Shown: positions 55,913 to 63,875 of the stretch, piece by piece
How positions within the stretch are numbered: the stretch's first letter is position 1
How the letters are laid out: each line of letters starts with the position of its first letter
Assembly: GCF_002858765.1 (NCBI RefSeq)
Contig: NZ_PJRP01000016.1
Coordinates: forward strand, 115,202 to 179,201
DNA: 64,000 bases
Source: Cupriavidus pauculus
GTDB lineage: Bacteria > Pseudomonadota > Gammaproteobacteria > Burkholderiales > Burkholderiaceae
Direction: 5' to 3'
The notes under the pieces: generated by a model
Told to the model about the DNA's origin: nothing
Database searches by the model: none
What the model saw: the letters and a program-made list of their open reading frames with translations, nothing else
Program-made: the position numbers and the translations under genes

Positions 55913-56193
55913 GCGTGGGCTCTTTCTTGTTATCAGGCGGCATGCCGGAGGTGCTGCCGCCAGAACCATTTTCGTTGAATCGTCAAGGGTTTTGAATGCT
56001 CGGGAACACTGAGACGGCACTGCCCTGCAGAAGCTGGCGCGGCCGGCAGCGCCAGCGGCGGCGCGCCTGGGCCACATTGGGCAACCGTGCCGCATTGCCA
56101 CAGCCGATTCCCGTGCTGCCTGGCGGCGGTATGCCCTGCCCTGACCCAAACCATCCCCTTCCCCATCGCTCACATTGCGACGTCAACATCATT

Positions 56194-56221
56194 CATTGCG
56201 ATAAGTTTTCTTATCGCAATG
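56194..56221. promoter_or_regulatory. Inverted repeat, possible operator upstream of the MFS gene
   Basis: CATTGCGATAAG (56194-56205) and CTTATCGCAATG (56210-56221) are exact mirror arms around TTTT. An extra half-site CATTGCGA occurs at 56173-56180. As an RNA the same sequence would form a stable hairpin. It lies in a 1.15-kb stretch with no intact gene, between the MFS transporter and the polysaccharide cluster. Confidence 0.55.
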
Positions 56222-56394
56222 ACACTGTGGCACTCTGAAACCATCCACCGGGAAATCGTCGCTGACGCTGCACCTGGGCGCGGCCTCCCCGCGCCGCACT
56301 TCACGCCGCACCTCACGCCTGGATCGACATCACCCCCTAATTCCATCACATGATGATGTATTCACGGCCGTGCGCCACGGGCTCGAATGGCCCG

Positions 56395-56625
56395 TCAGCG
56401 CCTTGGCGCCTGGGGAAATCCGCCCCAGTCACACTCTGATACACAGTCGTACATCCCTGCTTCGTTGCACTGCGGCAAACTTTCATCGTCGATGAGCAAC
56501 ACGAAGGCTTTGTACTTCTCACCGAGCAAAAACTTCCGCGCGGTGCCATTGCTTGAAAGATCTACCTGCTCGTTGAGACGTCGGCTTAATTTCCCGTTAA
56601 GGCGCGCCCCATTTGAATCAGCGGC
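56395..56625 (-). pseudogene. Protein-like fragment without a start codon
   Basis: An open frame of 76 codons with stop at 56395-56397 reads ARLNGKLSRRLNEQVDLSSN, then ARKFLLGEKYKAFVLLIDDE and CNEAGMYDCVSECDWGGFP. The composition is that of a real protein with three or four Cys, but an in-frame stop at 56626-56628 precedes any ATG. It is probably the remaining C-terminus of a decayed gene. Family not recognised. Confidence 0.45.
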
Positions 56626-56690
56626 TTACTACTTCGCCGCGTTGCCGTGCCGCTGCAATCGTGAGATGTAAGTGGACCGATATACAGCCC

Positions 56691-56957
56691 TTACACATTC
56701 TTACAGCAAGCAAAGTCCAAACTGACTAACTTTGAATCGCTCCAGCGTTGCATCGCATCAATACGGCGATGTTGTGCTGTGAGCTTCCATGGCGCGTCGC
56801 GTCTCGTAGTGTCTGTCTCCATATGACCCGTTCTGGGCGTATGTCGGCAGTTCAATGGATCGGCACACACGGTCCACTTGCCTGTCCCGGCGGCGTAGCA
56901 ACGGCCCGGGGCAAACGGCACATAAAAATTGTTGGGGGACGTACAGCACTGGACCAA
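56691..56957 (-). CDS. Unrecognised Cys-rich reading frame, perhaps a remnant
   Basis: The frame of 88 codons starts at a TTG (56957) and reads CCTSPNNFYVPFAPGRCYAA, then GKWTVCADPLNCRHTP and a helical C-terminus RRIDAMQRWSDSKLV ending FACCKNV. Six or more Cys suggest a secreted or metal-binding product, yet there is no signal peptide, ATG or ribosome site, and the frame is open back to about 57010. It could be a decayed gene on the same strand as the fragment at 56395. Coding potential is an impression from composition only. Confidence 0.35.
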   Translation of the reverse strand: MVQCCTSPNNFYVPFAPGRCYAAGTGKWTVCADPLNCRHTPRTGHMETDTTRRDAPWKLTAQHRRIDAMQRWSDSKLVSLDFACCKNV

Positions 56958-57011
56958 CCGAACGGGCTTGCGCTCGGGCGGCGGGACAGTGCTTGTCTGC
57001 GAAATTTATTA

Positions 57012-57036
57012 CCGCGATCGACGTTGGCGATCGCGG
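57012..57036. promoter_or_regulatory. Inverted repeat just before the polysaccharide cluster
   Basis: CCGCGATCG (57012-57020) is mirrored by CGATCGCGG (57028-57036) with seven bases between, 27 bp upstream of the first start codon of the cluster. It may be an operator or a leader stem that affects translation. Confidence 0.5.
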
Positions 57037-57063
57037 GTGGCCACCTTTTATCCGGGAGCTCGC

Positions 57064-58404
57064 ATGGACAACAATTCCGACCGAAAGCCGACCGTGCCAA
57101 CGCGGCTACCGCCCGCGTCGCCACAGCAGCCGCAACAGCCCCCGCCCCGCGACGCTGTCGCGAAGCAAAGCAGCCCGCTGAGCCTGCGGCCTGTATGGCA
57201 GGCCATCCCGCGCCTGGCCAGCTATGGCATGGTGGGCTTCATCATCTGGATCATCCTCTCCGTGATGTTTCCGTACATCTTCGTGCGCTCGTCGGAACGC
57301 GCGATCGTCAACAGCCCGGTCAGCCTGATTACCACCCCGGTGGAAGGCGTGGTCACGAAGCAGCTGGTGCCGGTGGGCACCGCCTTCAAGACGGGCCAGT
57401 CGCTGATGACGCTGCAGAATCCGAACATGGACCGCGCGCTGCTGCTGGAACTGACCGGCAAGAAGCTCGACAACGACAAGCGTCTCGAAGCCGCGAAGTC
57501 GAAACTGGAGGTCAACCAGGCGCGACTGGCTTCCACCAGTGGCGATGTCAAGCGCTACACCTCGGCGGCCCAGCAGCAGAACGAGGCGCGGGTGCGCGGC
57601 ATGGAAGCACGCGTGAGCGCCGCGCAGCAGCAGATCGATGCGCAGGTCAACGTCGTGACCCGTAACGAGGCCATGCAACAGGCCGGCGCCGTCAGCCAGG
57701 CCTTTACCGACCAGTCGCGCAACCAGCTTGCCGTGCTGGGCGGCCAGCGGGACGCCCTCGAAGCGGAACTGAACAGCGCGCGCAGTAGCAGTGCCGCCAC
57801 GCGCAACCGCGTCTACGCCTCCAGCAACGACAGTGCCGTGGGCGCCCTGTCCCAGCGGTCGGACGAACTGAAGTCCGAGATCGTCCAGCTACAGGCCGAA
57901 ATCAAGCAGCTGACGGACTACGGCACCGAAGTCGACAAGCTGGTGGATACCGAGCAGCAACGTCTGGACCGCGTGTCGAACCTCGACATCAAGGCCTACG
58001 CCGGCGGCATCGTCGAAGACGTACTGGCGCCGCCCGGCACGCATGTGGCGGCGGGCGCCACGCTGATGCGCGCCACCAACTGCACGACGCCCAGCGTGGT
58101 GGCCGTGTTCCCGCGCAGCCTGAGCAAGGACCTGCTGCCGGGCGCCCCGGTCACGGTGATGGTCGACGGCGTGGCCACGCCGCTGCCCGGCAAGGTCGCC
58201 GAAATCCTGCCGCGTGCGCCGGATGGCGACCAGGCGCGCTATTTCGTGCCATTCCCGCCCATCGAGAAAAACGAGTTGTATCTGATTGCAAAGCTGAACA
58301 AGCCGCTGCCTGACCTGCCCGGCGCAGGCAAGACGGACCGCTGCGCACTCGGCCACTGGGCCAAGGTCAGCCTTGACCGCCCGTGGTTTCGCCGGCTGAT
58401 CTGA
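57064..58404 (+). CDS. HlyD-family periplasmic adaptor of the polysaccharide cluster
   Basis: The 446-residue protein has a Pro/Gln-rich cytoplasmic N-terminus (about 1-45), one membrane helix (about 52-74, YGMVGFIIWIILSVMFPYIF), a first lipoyl half (SLITTPVEGVVTKQLVPVGT), a long coiled-coil hairpin (about 125-330) and a second half with LDIKAYAGGIVEDVLAPPGT. This is the adaptor fold used by tripartite exporters. The start at 57064 follows CGGGAGCTCGC. It is the first of four genes with a glycosidase-like protein, a PilZ glycosyltransferase and an outer-membrane NodT lipoprotein, so it probably links the synthase to the outer-membrane channel, like BgsB in Sinorhizobium mixed-linkage glucan synthesis (analogy). 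Confidence 0.85.
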   Translation: MDNNSDRKPTVPTRLPPASPQQPQQPPPRDAVAKQSSPLSLRPVWQAIPRLASYGMVGFIIWIILSVMFPYIFVRSSERAIVNSPVSLITTPVEGVVTKQLVPVGTAFKTGQSLMTLQNPNMDRALLLELTGKKLDNDKRLEAAKSKLEVNQARLASTSGDVKRYTSAAQQQNEARVRGMEARVSAAQQQIDAQVNVVTRNEAMQQAGAVSQAFTDQSRNQLAVLGGQRDALEAELNSARSSSAATRNRVYASSNDSAVGALSQRSDELKSEIVQLQAEIKQLTDYGTEVDKLVDTEQQRLDRVSNLDIKAYAGGIVEDVLAPPGTHVAAGATLMRATNCTTPSVVAVFPRSLSKDLLPGAPVTVMVDGVATPLPGKVAEILPRAPDGDQARYFVPFPPIEKNELYLIAKLNKPLPDLPGAGKTDRCALGHWAKVSLDRPWFRRLI

Positions 58405-58456
58405 TCGGAGCCGATCGCACAGTCATGTACCCAACGCCCGCAGGAAGGAGACTACC

Positions 58457-59818
58457 GTGCAGCGTACTACCGCAGGAATGCCATACCGGGCCGCCCGCAA
58501 GCGGCTGATCGAAGCGCTGATGACCACCGTCCTCACCACGCCGCTGGCGCTGTCTGCCGCGCCGGCGGCGTCGGGCGATGCCGCCCGCGACCAGATGCGC
58601 GATGCCGGCTGCCAGACGCTGACGCAACGCGTGGCCGCCATCCCGGGCAACGGGCCAGTCATGCTGGCCAGCTACGAACCCGCGCCGGGCGGCGAGCCGC
58701 TGCCCGGCCCGCTCAAGGAATCGGCCTTTGTCTACGACAACGCGCTGGCCGGCATCGCGCTGATCGCCTGCGGCCAGAAGGATGCCGCCCGTCGCATTGC
58801 CGATGGGGTCGTGGCTGGCGTCACGCGCGACCGTCACTATCACGACGGCCGCATCCGCAACGCGTATCGCGCGGGCGCGATGCCCGCCGACGGCCCTGTG
58901 CCGATGCCAGGCTGGTGGGACGCCAAGGCCAACAAGTGGTTTGAAGACCGCTACCAGGTGGGCACCGCTACCGGCAACGTGGCATGGGCAGCGCTGTTGC
59001 TGCTGGCCGCCTACGACGCCACGCGCGCGCCGCGCTACCTGGACACGGCCAAGACGATGATGGGCTGGGTCGACAGGGAGACGTACAACGCCGACGCCCC
59101 CGCCGCCTTTATCGGCGGGTACTTCGGCCACGAGCCGTCGCCGCAACGCCAGGGCTGGAAGTCCACCGAGCACAACGTCGACACGTACGCGGTGTTCCGC
59201 TGGCTGTCCCGCTACGACAGCGACCCGCGCTGGCGTACCGGTGCCGAACGCTCGCGCAAGTTTGTCGAAACGATGTGGCAGCCCGGCGAAGGCCGCTTTG
59301 CGATCGGCACGCGTGACGACGGCCGCTCGCTCAATGGCGGCCCGTCGGCGCTGGATGCCTCGCTCTGGCCGCTGATTGCCATGCCCGATGCGGCCGGCAC
59401 CTGGCAGCGCGCGCTGGCCTGGGCGCAGGCCAAGCACGGCGTCAAGGGTGGCTACGGCTTCAACGCCAACCCTGACGGCATCTGGACCGAAGGCACCGGG
59501 CAAGCCGCGCTGGTGCTGCGCGCCACGGGCCGCGACAGCGAAGCCGCGCCGTTGTGGCCGTTGCTGGTGTCGCAGCGCGCACCGTCGGGCTACCTGTTCG
59601 CCACGCCCGAGCAGCGTGTGCGCACGGGCCTGCAGATTGGCCCCGACTCAAAGACCGACGATTTCTTCTACTTTCACCTGCCCCACCTGGGCGCCACGGC
59701 CTGGGCCGTGCTGGCCGCCACGGGCTGGAATCCGTTCCAGCCGGGCGGTTGCCGGGGCGCGAGCTGTGCCACGGCAACCGCGGCCGCAGGCCCACCTGAT
59801 CATCCCCCCAAGGAGTAA
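58457..59818 (+). CDS. Exported six-hairpin (alpha/alpha) glycosidase-like protein
   Basis: The 453-residue protein starts with a basic segment and hydrophobic LMTTVLTTPLALSAAPAAS, a probable signal peptide. The rest has the repeating helical pattern of six-hairpin glycosidases: SAFVYDNALAGIALIACGQ, TGNVAWAALLLLAAYDATRA, TEHNVDTYAVFRWLSRYDSD and NPDGIWTEGTGQAALVLRAT; acidic residues in VYDNA, EHNVD and WTEGTGQ are candidates for catalysis. It may trim or release the nascent polymer in the periplasm, as BcsZ does for cellulose, though it is not a BcsZ homologue by eye. Start: GTG at 58457 with GGAAGGAG upstream. Confidence 0.8.
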   Translation: MQRTTAGMPYRAARKRLIEALMTTVLTTPLALSAAPAASGDAARDQMRDAGCQTLTQRVAAIPGNGPVMLASYEPAPGGEPLPGPLKESAFVYDNALAGIALIACGQKDAARRIADGVVAGVTRDRHYHDGRIRNAYRAGAMPADGPVPMPGWWDAKANKWFEDRYQVGTATGNVAWAALLLLAAYDATRAPRYLDTAKTMMGWVDRETYNADAPAAFIGGYFGHEPSPQRQGWKSTEHNVDTYAVFRWLSRYDSDPRWRTGAERSRKFVETMWQPGEGRFAIGTRDDGRSLNGGPSALDASLWPLIAMPDAAGTWQRALAWAQAKHGVKGGYGFNANPDGIWTEGTGQAALVLRATGRDSEAAPLWPLLVSQRAPSGYLFATPEQRVRTGLQIGPDSKTDDFFYFHLPHLGATAWAVLAATGWNPFQPGGCRGASCATATAAAGPPDHPPKE

Positions 59819-59820
59819 CG

Positions 59821-61809
59821 ATGCCCGCCGCGAGTTTTGCAAGTTTCCTCGATAGCAGCATGCTCGTGCAGATCAATGCGGGCGCGCTGCTGGTGACCGT
59901 GCTGTGTCTGCGCGGCAACCGGCAACGCGCCGCGGACCGTTGGCTATTTGGCCTGGCGGCGTCGGTCCTGCTGATCGTGTACTACATCTGGCGCGTCACC
60001 GAGACGCTGCCGGATTGGCGCATGGAGTTTCCGAGCATCTGGGCCCACGCGTTCCTGGGCTTCGAGACGTTGACGATCCTGTACACGCTGATCTCGATCG
60101 TCACGCTGACCCGTACCACCGACCATTCCGCCGACGCCGATGCGGGCGAGCAGCGCCTGCGCGGCGACCGCGATGCGCCGGGCGTCGACATCTTCATCGC
60201 CACCTACAACGAGGGCCTGGACGTCCTGGAAAAGACCATCATCGCGGCCAAGGCCATCGACTACCCGAACTTCCGCGTCTGGGTGCTCGACGACACCCGC
60301 CGCGACTGGCTCCGGGCCTTTTGCCGCCAGGTTGGCGTGAACTACGTGACCCGGCCCGACAACACCCACGCCAAGGCCGGCAACCTGAACAACGGGCTGT
60401 TCCACAGCGCCCAGGGCGACGGCGGCGCGCCTTACATCATGGTGCTCGATGCCGATTTCGCGCCCAACCGCAACATCCTGCTGCGCATCGTCGGCCTGTT
60501 CGACGACCCGCGCGTGGGCGTGGTGCAGACGCCCCAGTTCTATTACAACGCCGACCCGATCCAGTACAACCTGCGCTCCACCGAATGCTGGGTGGACGAA
60601 CAGCGCGCGTTCTTCGACGTGATGCAGCCGGCCAAGGACGCGTGGGACACCGCGTTCTGCATCGGCACGTCGTTCGTGGTGCGGCGCGAGGCGCTGGGCC
60701 ATATCGGCGGATTCCCCACGGGTACGGTGACCGAGGACATCCACCTGACCTACAAGCTGATGCCGTTCGGCTATGTCACGCGCTGGCTCAACGAACGGCT
60801 CAGCGTGGGCCTGTCGGCCGAAGGCCTGCCCGAGTACATCAGCCAGCGCAGCCGCTGGGGGCTGGGCACCATCCAGGTGGCCCTGACCGCCGACGGGCCG
60901 ATGCGCGGCCGCGGCTACACGCTGCGCCAGCGCCTGCACTATGTGCACGGCCTGCTGCACTGGCTCAGCCGCCCGTTCACGCTGATGCTGCTGGCGGGGC
61001 CGCTGCTCTACTGGTTCTTCAACGTGCCCACGCTCTATGGCGACCCGATGCAGTTCCTGGCCTACGGCGTGCCGGCCCTGCTGCTGTACTGGGCCTACAG
61101 CATCTGGATTACCGATTCGCGGGCCATGCCGGTCTTTACCGAGGTCACGCAGATCGTGGCGGCCATGGCTGTCACGGCCACGCTGGCCAGCGCCATGTTC
61201 AAGCCGTTCGGACGGCCGTTCAAGGTGACGAACAAGGGGCTGGACCGCTCGAAGCTGACCGTCCATGGCAAGTTCGCGGTGCTCTACGGCGCGCTGTTCT
61301 TCCTGTCCGCCATGGGCCTGGCGCGCGCCGTGGCGGCCGACGGCAATGCGCCGGGCACCATCTTCAACGTCGCCTGGACGCTGGTGTCGATGGTGCTGTA
61401 CCTGGCATCGCTGCTGGTCTGCTTTGAACTGCCGCGTCCGCGCAAGGAGGAGCGCTTTCCGTTCCGCGTGGCCGGGCGCCTGCAGTTCTACGGCACCGAC
61501 GGGATATCGCGCGAGGTCGATGGCGTGACGCGCGATCTGTCCTGCAATGGCGTGGCGCTCGAATCGCATAGCGGCACGCGGGTGGAACCCGGTGCCGTGG
61601 GGGCCTTCTGGCTCGCGCCCCTGGGGTGGGTGCCGTGCCGCGTGGCACGCACCGACGGCCAGTTGATCGGCATCTCGCTGGTTCCTGACATGGCGGCGCG
61701 GCACCGGCTGATCCGGCTGCTGTTCAGCGAGCCGCCACACAACATCGCGCGTCGCGGGCTGCCTGGCACGGCCATCGTGCAACTGCTGCGCCGCGCGTTC
61801 ACAGGTTGA
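59821..61809 (+). CDS. Cellulose-synthase-like GT2 glycosyltransferase with C-terminal PilZ domain
   Basis: The 662-residue membrane enzyme has two or three N-terminal helices, a cytosolic GT2 domain (about 120-350) with VLDD (155-158), DAD (210-212), TED (304-306) and QRSRW (342-346), then at least four more helices and a PilZ domain. The PilZ c-di-GMP motifs RxxxR (RKEER, 541-545) and D-x-S-x-x-G (DLSCNG, 572-577) are intact. This is the BcsA layout: processive beta-glucan synthesis with translocation, activated by c-di-GMP. It lies 2 bp after the glycosidase stop. No BcsB, BcsC or Bcs accessory genes accompany it, so the polymer may differ from cellulose. Confidence 0.92.
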   Translation: MPAASFASFLDSSMLVQINAGALLVTVLCLRGNRQRAADRWLFGLAASVLLIVYYIWRVTETLPDWRMEFPSIWAHAFLGFETLTILYTLISIVTLTRTTDHSADADAGEQRLRGDRDAPGVDIFIATYNEGLDVLEKTIIAAKAIDYPNFRVWVLDDTRRDWLRAFCRQVGVNYVTRPDNTHAKAGNLNNGLFHSAQGDGGAPYIMVLDADFAPNRNILLRIVGLFDDPRVGVVQTPQFYYNADPIQYNLRSTECWVDEQRAFFDVMQPAKDAWDTAFCIGTSFVVRREALGHIGGFPTGTVTEDIHLTYKLMPFGYVTRWLNERLSVGLSAEGLPEYISQRSRWGLGTIQVALTADGPMRGRGYTLRQRLHYVHGLLHWLSRPFTLMLLAGPLLYWFFNVPTLYGDPMQFLAYGVPALLLYWAYSIWITDSRAMPVFTEVTQIVAAMAVTATLASAMFKPFGRPFKVTNKGLDRSKLTVHGKFAVLYGALFFLSAMGLARAVAADGNAPGTIFNVAWTLVSMVLYLASLLVCFELPRPRKEERFPFRVAGRLQFYGTDGISREVDGVTRDLSCNGVALESHSGTRVEPGAVGAFWLAPLGWVPCRVARTDGQLIGISLVPDMAARHRLIRLLFSEPPHNIARRGLPGTAIVQLLRRAFTG

Positions 61810-61816
61810 TTCACAC

Positions 61817-63733
61817 ATGAAGACGATAACAATGCGCCTTTCCCCCGCACGCCTGCCGTCTCTGCGCTGGAGCGCGGGCGTCCTGTTGCCCCTGGCACTG
61901 GCCGCCTGCACGCTCGAACCCAAGTACGAACGCCCGGATTCGCCCGTGCCCAACGCCTGGCCCGACGGCGCGGCCTACCAGACCACCCAGGGCGCCAACG
62001 GCGTGCCGCAATCCCAGGTGCAGGCCGTCAACCTTGGCTGGCAGGACTTTTTCACCGATGCGCGCCTGCGCCGGCTGATCGAACTCGGCCTGGCCAACAA
62101 CCGCGACCTGCGCGTGGCCACCCTGTCGATGGACGAGGCCCGCGCGTACTACCGCATCCGGCGCGCGGCGCAGTTCCCCGCCGTCGATGCCAACCTGGGA
62201 TTCAGCAGTACCCGCCTGACCGGCGATCTGCGCCCACCGGGCCAGGACCCGGTCATCAACGCCTGGGGCGCCGGCGTGGGCTTTTCGTCGTTCGAGCTCG
62301 ACGTGTTCGGCCGCATCCGCAGCCTCAAGCACGAAGCGCTGGAGCAGTACCTGTCCATCGAGGAGGTGCGGCGCAGCACGCATATCAGCCTGGTTGGCGA
62401 AATTGCCAATGCGTACCTGACCTGGCAGGCCGACCAGCAACTGCTGAAGCTGTCGCAGGACACCCTCAAGATCCAGGAAGACGCCTCGGAGATGGTGCGC
62501 AAGAGCAAGGCGGCGGGCGGCATGGCCGCGATCGACCAGCACCGCACGCAGACCCAGGTGGAAACCGCCCGCGTTGACGTGGAGCAGTTCACCCGCCAGG
62601 TGGCGCAGGACGAAAACGCGCTGTCGCTGCTGATCGGCGGCCCGATCCCGACCGACCTGCCGGCGGCACAGCCGTTCGGCGATAACTCGTTCGTGGCCGA
62701 ACTGCCGGCCGGCCTGCCGTCGCAGCTGCTGGAGCAACGGCCAGACATCATGGCCGCCGAGCACCGGCTGAAGGCCGCCAACGCCAATATCGGGGCCGCA
62801 CGCGCGGCGTTCTTCCCACGGATTTCGCTGACCGCGGGGATCGGCCTGGCCAGCACCACGCTGGCCGGGCTGTTTACGGGCGGTGCGGCCTGGGCCGTTG
62901 CGCCGCAGATCACGTTGCCGATCTTCAATGCGGGCGCCAACCAGGCCAACCTCGACGCGTCGAAGGTTCGCAAGGACATCAACGTGGCGCAGTACGAGCG
63001 CACCATCCAGGGCGCCTTCCGTGAAGTGGCCGATGGCCTGGCCGCCCGTGGCACGTACGACCGGCAGACCGCCGCGCAGCAGTCGCTGCAGAAGGAACTG
63101 GCCGAGACGCGCCGCCTGTCCGAGATGCGCTTCAAGAACGGCGTGGACGACTATTTCCCGGTCTTCGACGCCCAGCGCCAGCAGTACGAGGCGCAGAAGA
63201 AGCTGGTGACGATCCAGCTCGCGCGGTTGACCAGCCGGGCGCAGCTGTACAAGGCGCTGGGCGGCGGCTGGTCGCAGCAGACCGTGACCGACCAGGCGCC
63301 GGTGGCCGGCAAGCCGGCCCCGGTGCGGGCGGTTGCACCGCAGGCGGCTCGCCCCGCGCAGACCACTCCTGCGGCTCCAACCGCCCCTGCGGCTCCTGTC
63401 TCGACATCTGCCGTCCCCTCGACGGCCAGTACGCTGGTCGCGCCGGCCCGCGCGCCACAGGCCGCGGCACCAGCGCCGGCCCCTGCGGCACCTGCCGCCC
63501 GCGTCGCCCCGGCTCCGCAGCCGGCCCCGGTCCCTGCAACGGCGGCCGTGCAGTCCCGTCCCGCGCAGCCGCCCGCGACACCCGTCGCACAGGCCGCGCC
63601 CGCTCCGCAACCCCAGCCGCAACGCAAGACGCCGGATCCGGATATCCCTGCCGATCTGCGGGCGGCGCCAGACGTCACCGCGACGCCCACTTCGCCGGGA
63701 CCGGCAGCCGCGCTGGCAGGTTCGGGATCGTAG
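61817..63733 (+). CDS. NodT/TolC-type outer-membrane lipoprotein with long Pro/Ala tail
   Basis: The 638-residue protein has a lipobox LALAAC (lipidated Cys31), the two outer-membrane efflux repeats of the NodT family with NLGWQDFFTDARLRRLIELG, GVGFSSFELDVFGRIRSLKH and LLEQRPDIMAAEHRLKAANA, and the closing LTSRAQLYKALGGGW (to about 485). From residue 490 a 149-residue tail rich in Pro and Ala follows, absent from typical NodT proteins (about 470-500). It is the last gene of the four-gene polysaccharide unit (7 bp after the synthase) and should provide the outer-membrane channel. The tail could face the periplasm and contact peptidoglycan or the adaptor. Confidence 0.9.
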   Translation: MKTITMRLSPARLPSLRWSAGVLLPLALAACTLEPKYERPDSPVPNAWPDGAAYQTTQGANGVPQSQVQAVNLGWQDFFTDARLRRLIELGLANNRDLRVATLSMDEARAYYRIRRAAQFPAVDANLGFSSTRLTGDLRPPGQDPVINAWGAGVGFSSFELDVFGRIRSLKHEALEQYLSIEEVRRSTHISLVGEIANAYLTWQADQQLLKLSQDTLKIQEDASEMVRKSKAAGGMAAIDQHRTQTQVETARVDVEQFTRQVAQDENALSLLIGGPIPTDLPAAQPFGDNSFVAELPAGLPSQLLEQRPDIMAAEHRLKAANANIGAARAAFFPRISLTAGIGLASTTLAGLFTGGAAWAVAPQITLPIFNAGANQANLDASKVRKDINVAQYERTIQGAFREVADGLAARGTYDRQTAAQQSLQKELAETRRLSEMRFKNGVDDYFPVFDAQRQQYEAQKKLVTIQLARLTSRAQLYKALGGGWSQQTVTDQAPVAGKPAPVRAVAPQAARPAQTTPAAPTAPAAPVSTSAVPSTASTLVAPARAPQAAAPAPAPAAPAARVAPAPQPAPVPATAAVQSRPAQPPATPVAQAAPAPQPQPQRKTPDPDIPADLRAAPDVTATPTSPGPAAALAGSGS

Positions 63734-63754
63734 TAGACCAGGCCGGTTGCCTCC

Positions 63755-63871
63755 CCTCTCCCATTGATGGGAGAGGCGCCGGGAGAGAGGGGAGACGGTC
63801 CAACTTCCAGTCGTCGGATCTTGCACCGCTCGCCCTCTCCCCCAACCCCTCTCCCGCGCGCGGGAGAGGGG
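63755..63871. repeat. Paired-hairpin intergenic repeat, copy B
   Basis: CCTCTCCCAT (63755-63764) pairs with ATGGGAGAGG (63767-63776), and CCCCTCTCCCGCG (63846-63858) with CGCGGGAGAGGGG (63859-63871), the latter a gapless palindrome. Size, order and motif match the copy at 11261-11371. It lies between the NodT gene and an inserted IS element, where it may end transcription. Confidence 0.85.
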
Positions 63872-63875
63872 AGTG

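Noticed and set aside
57000..57063. C-di-GMP riboswitch in the leader of the polysaccharide cluster
   Set aside because: Only a simple 9-bp inverted repeat is visible; no GEMM-like conserved core could be recognised.
59821..61809. Ordinary cellulose synthase BcsA of a bcs operon
   Set aside because: None of bcsB, bcsC, bcsZ or accessory genes is adjacent; the partners are a HlyD adaptor, a different glycosidase fold and a NodT channel.
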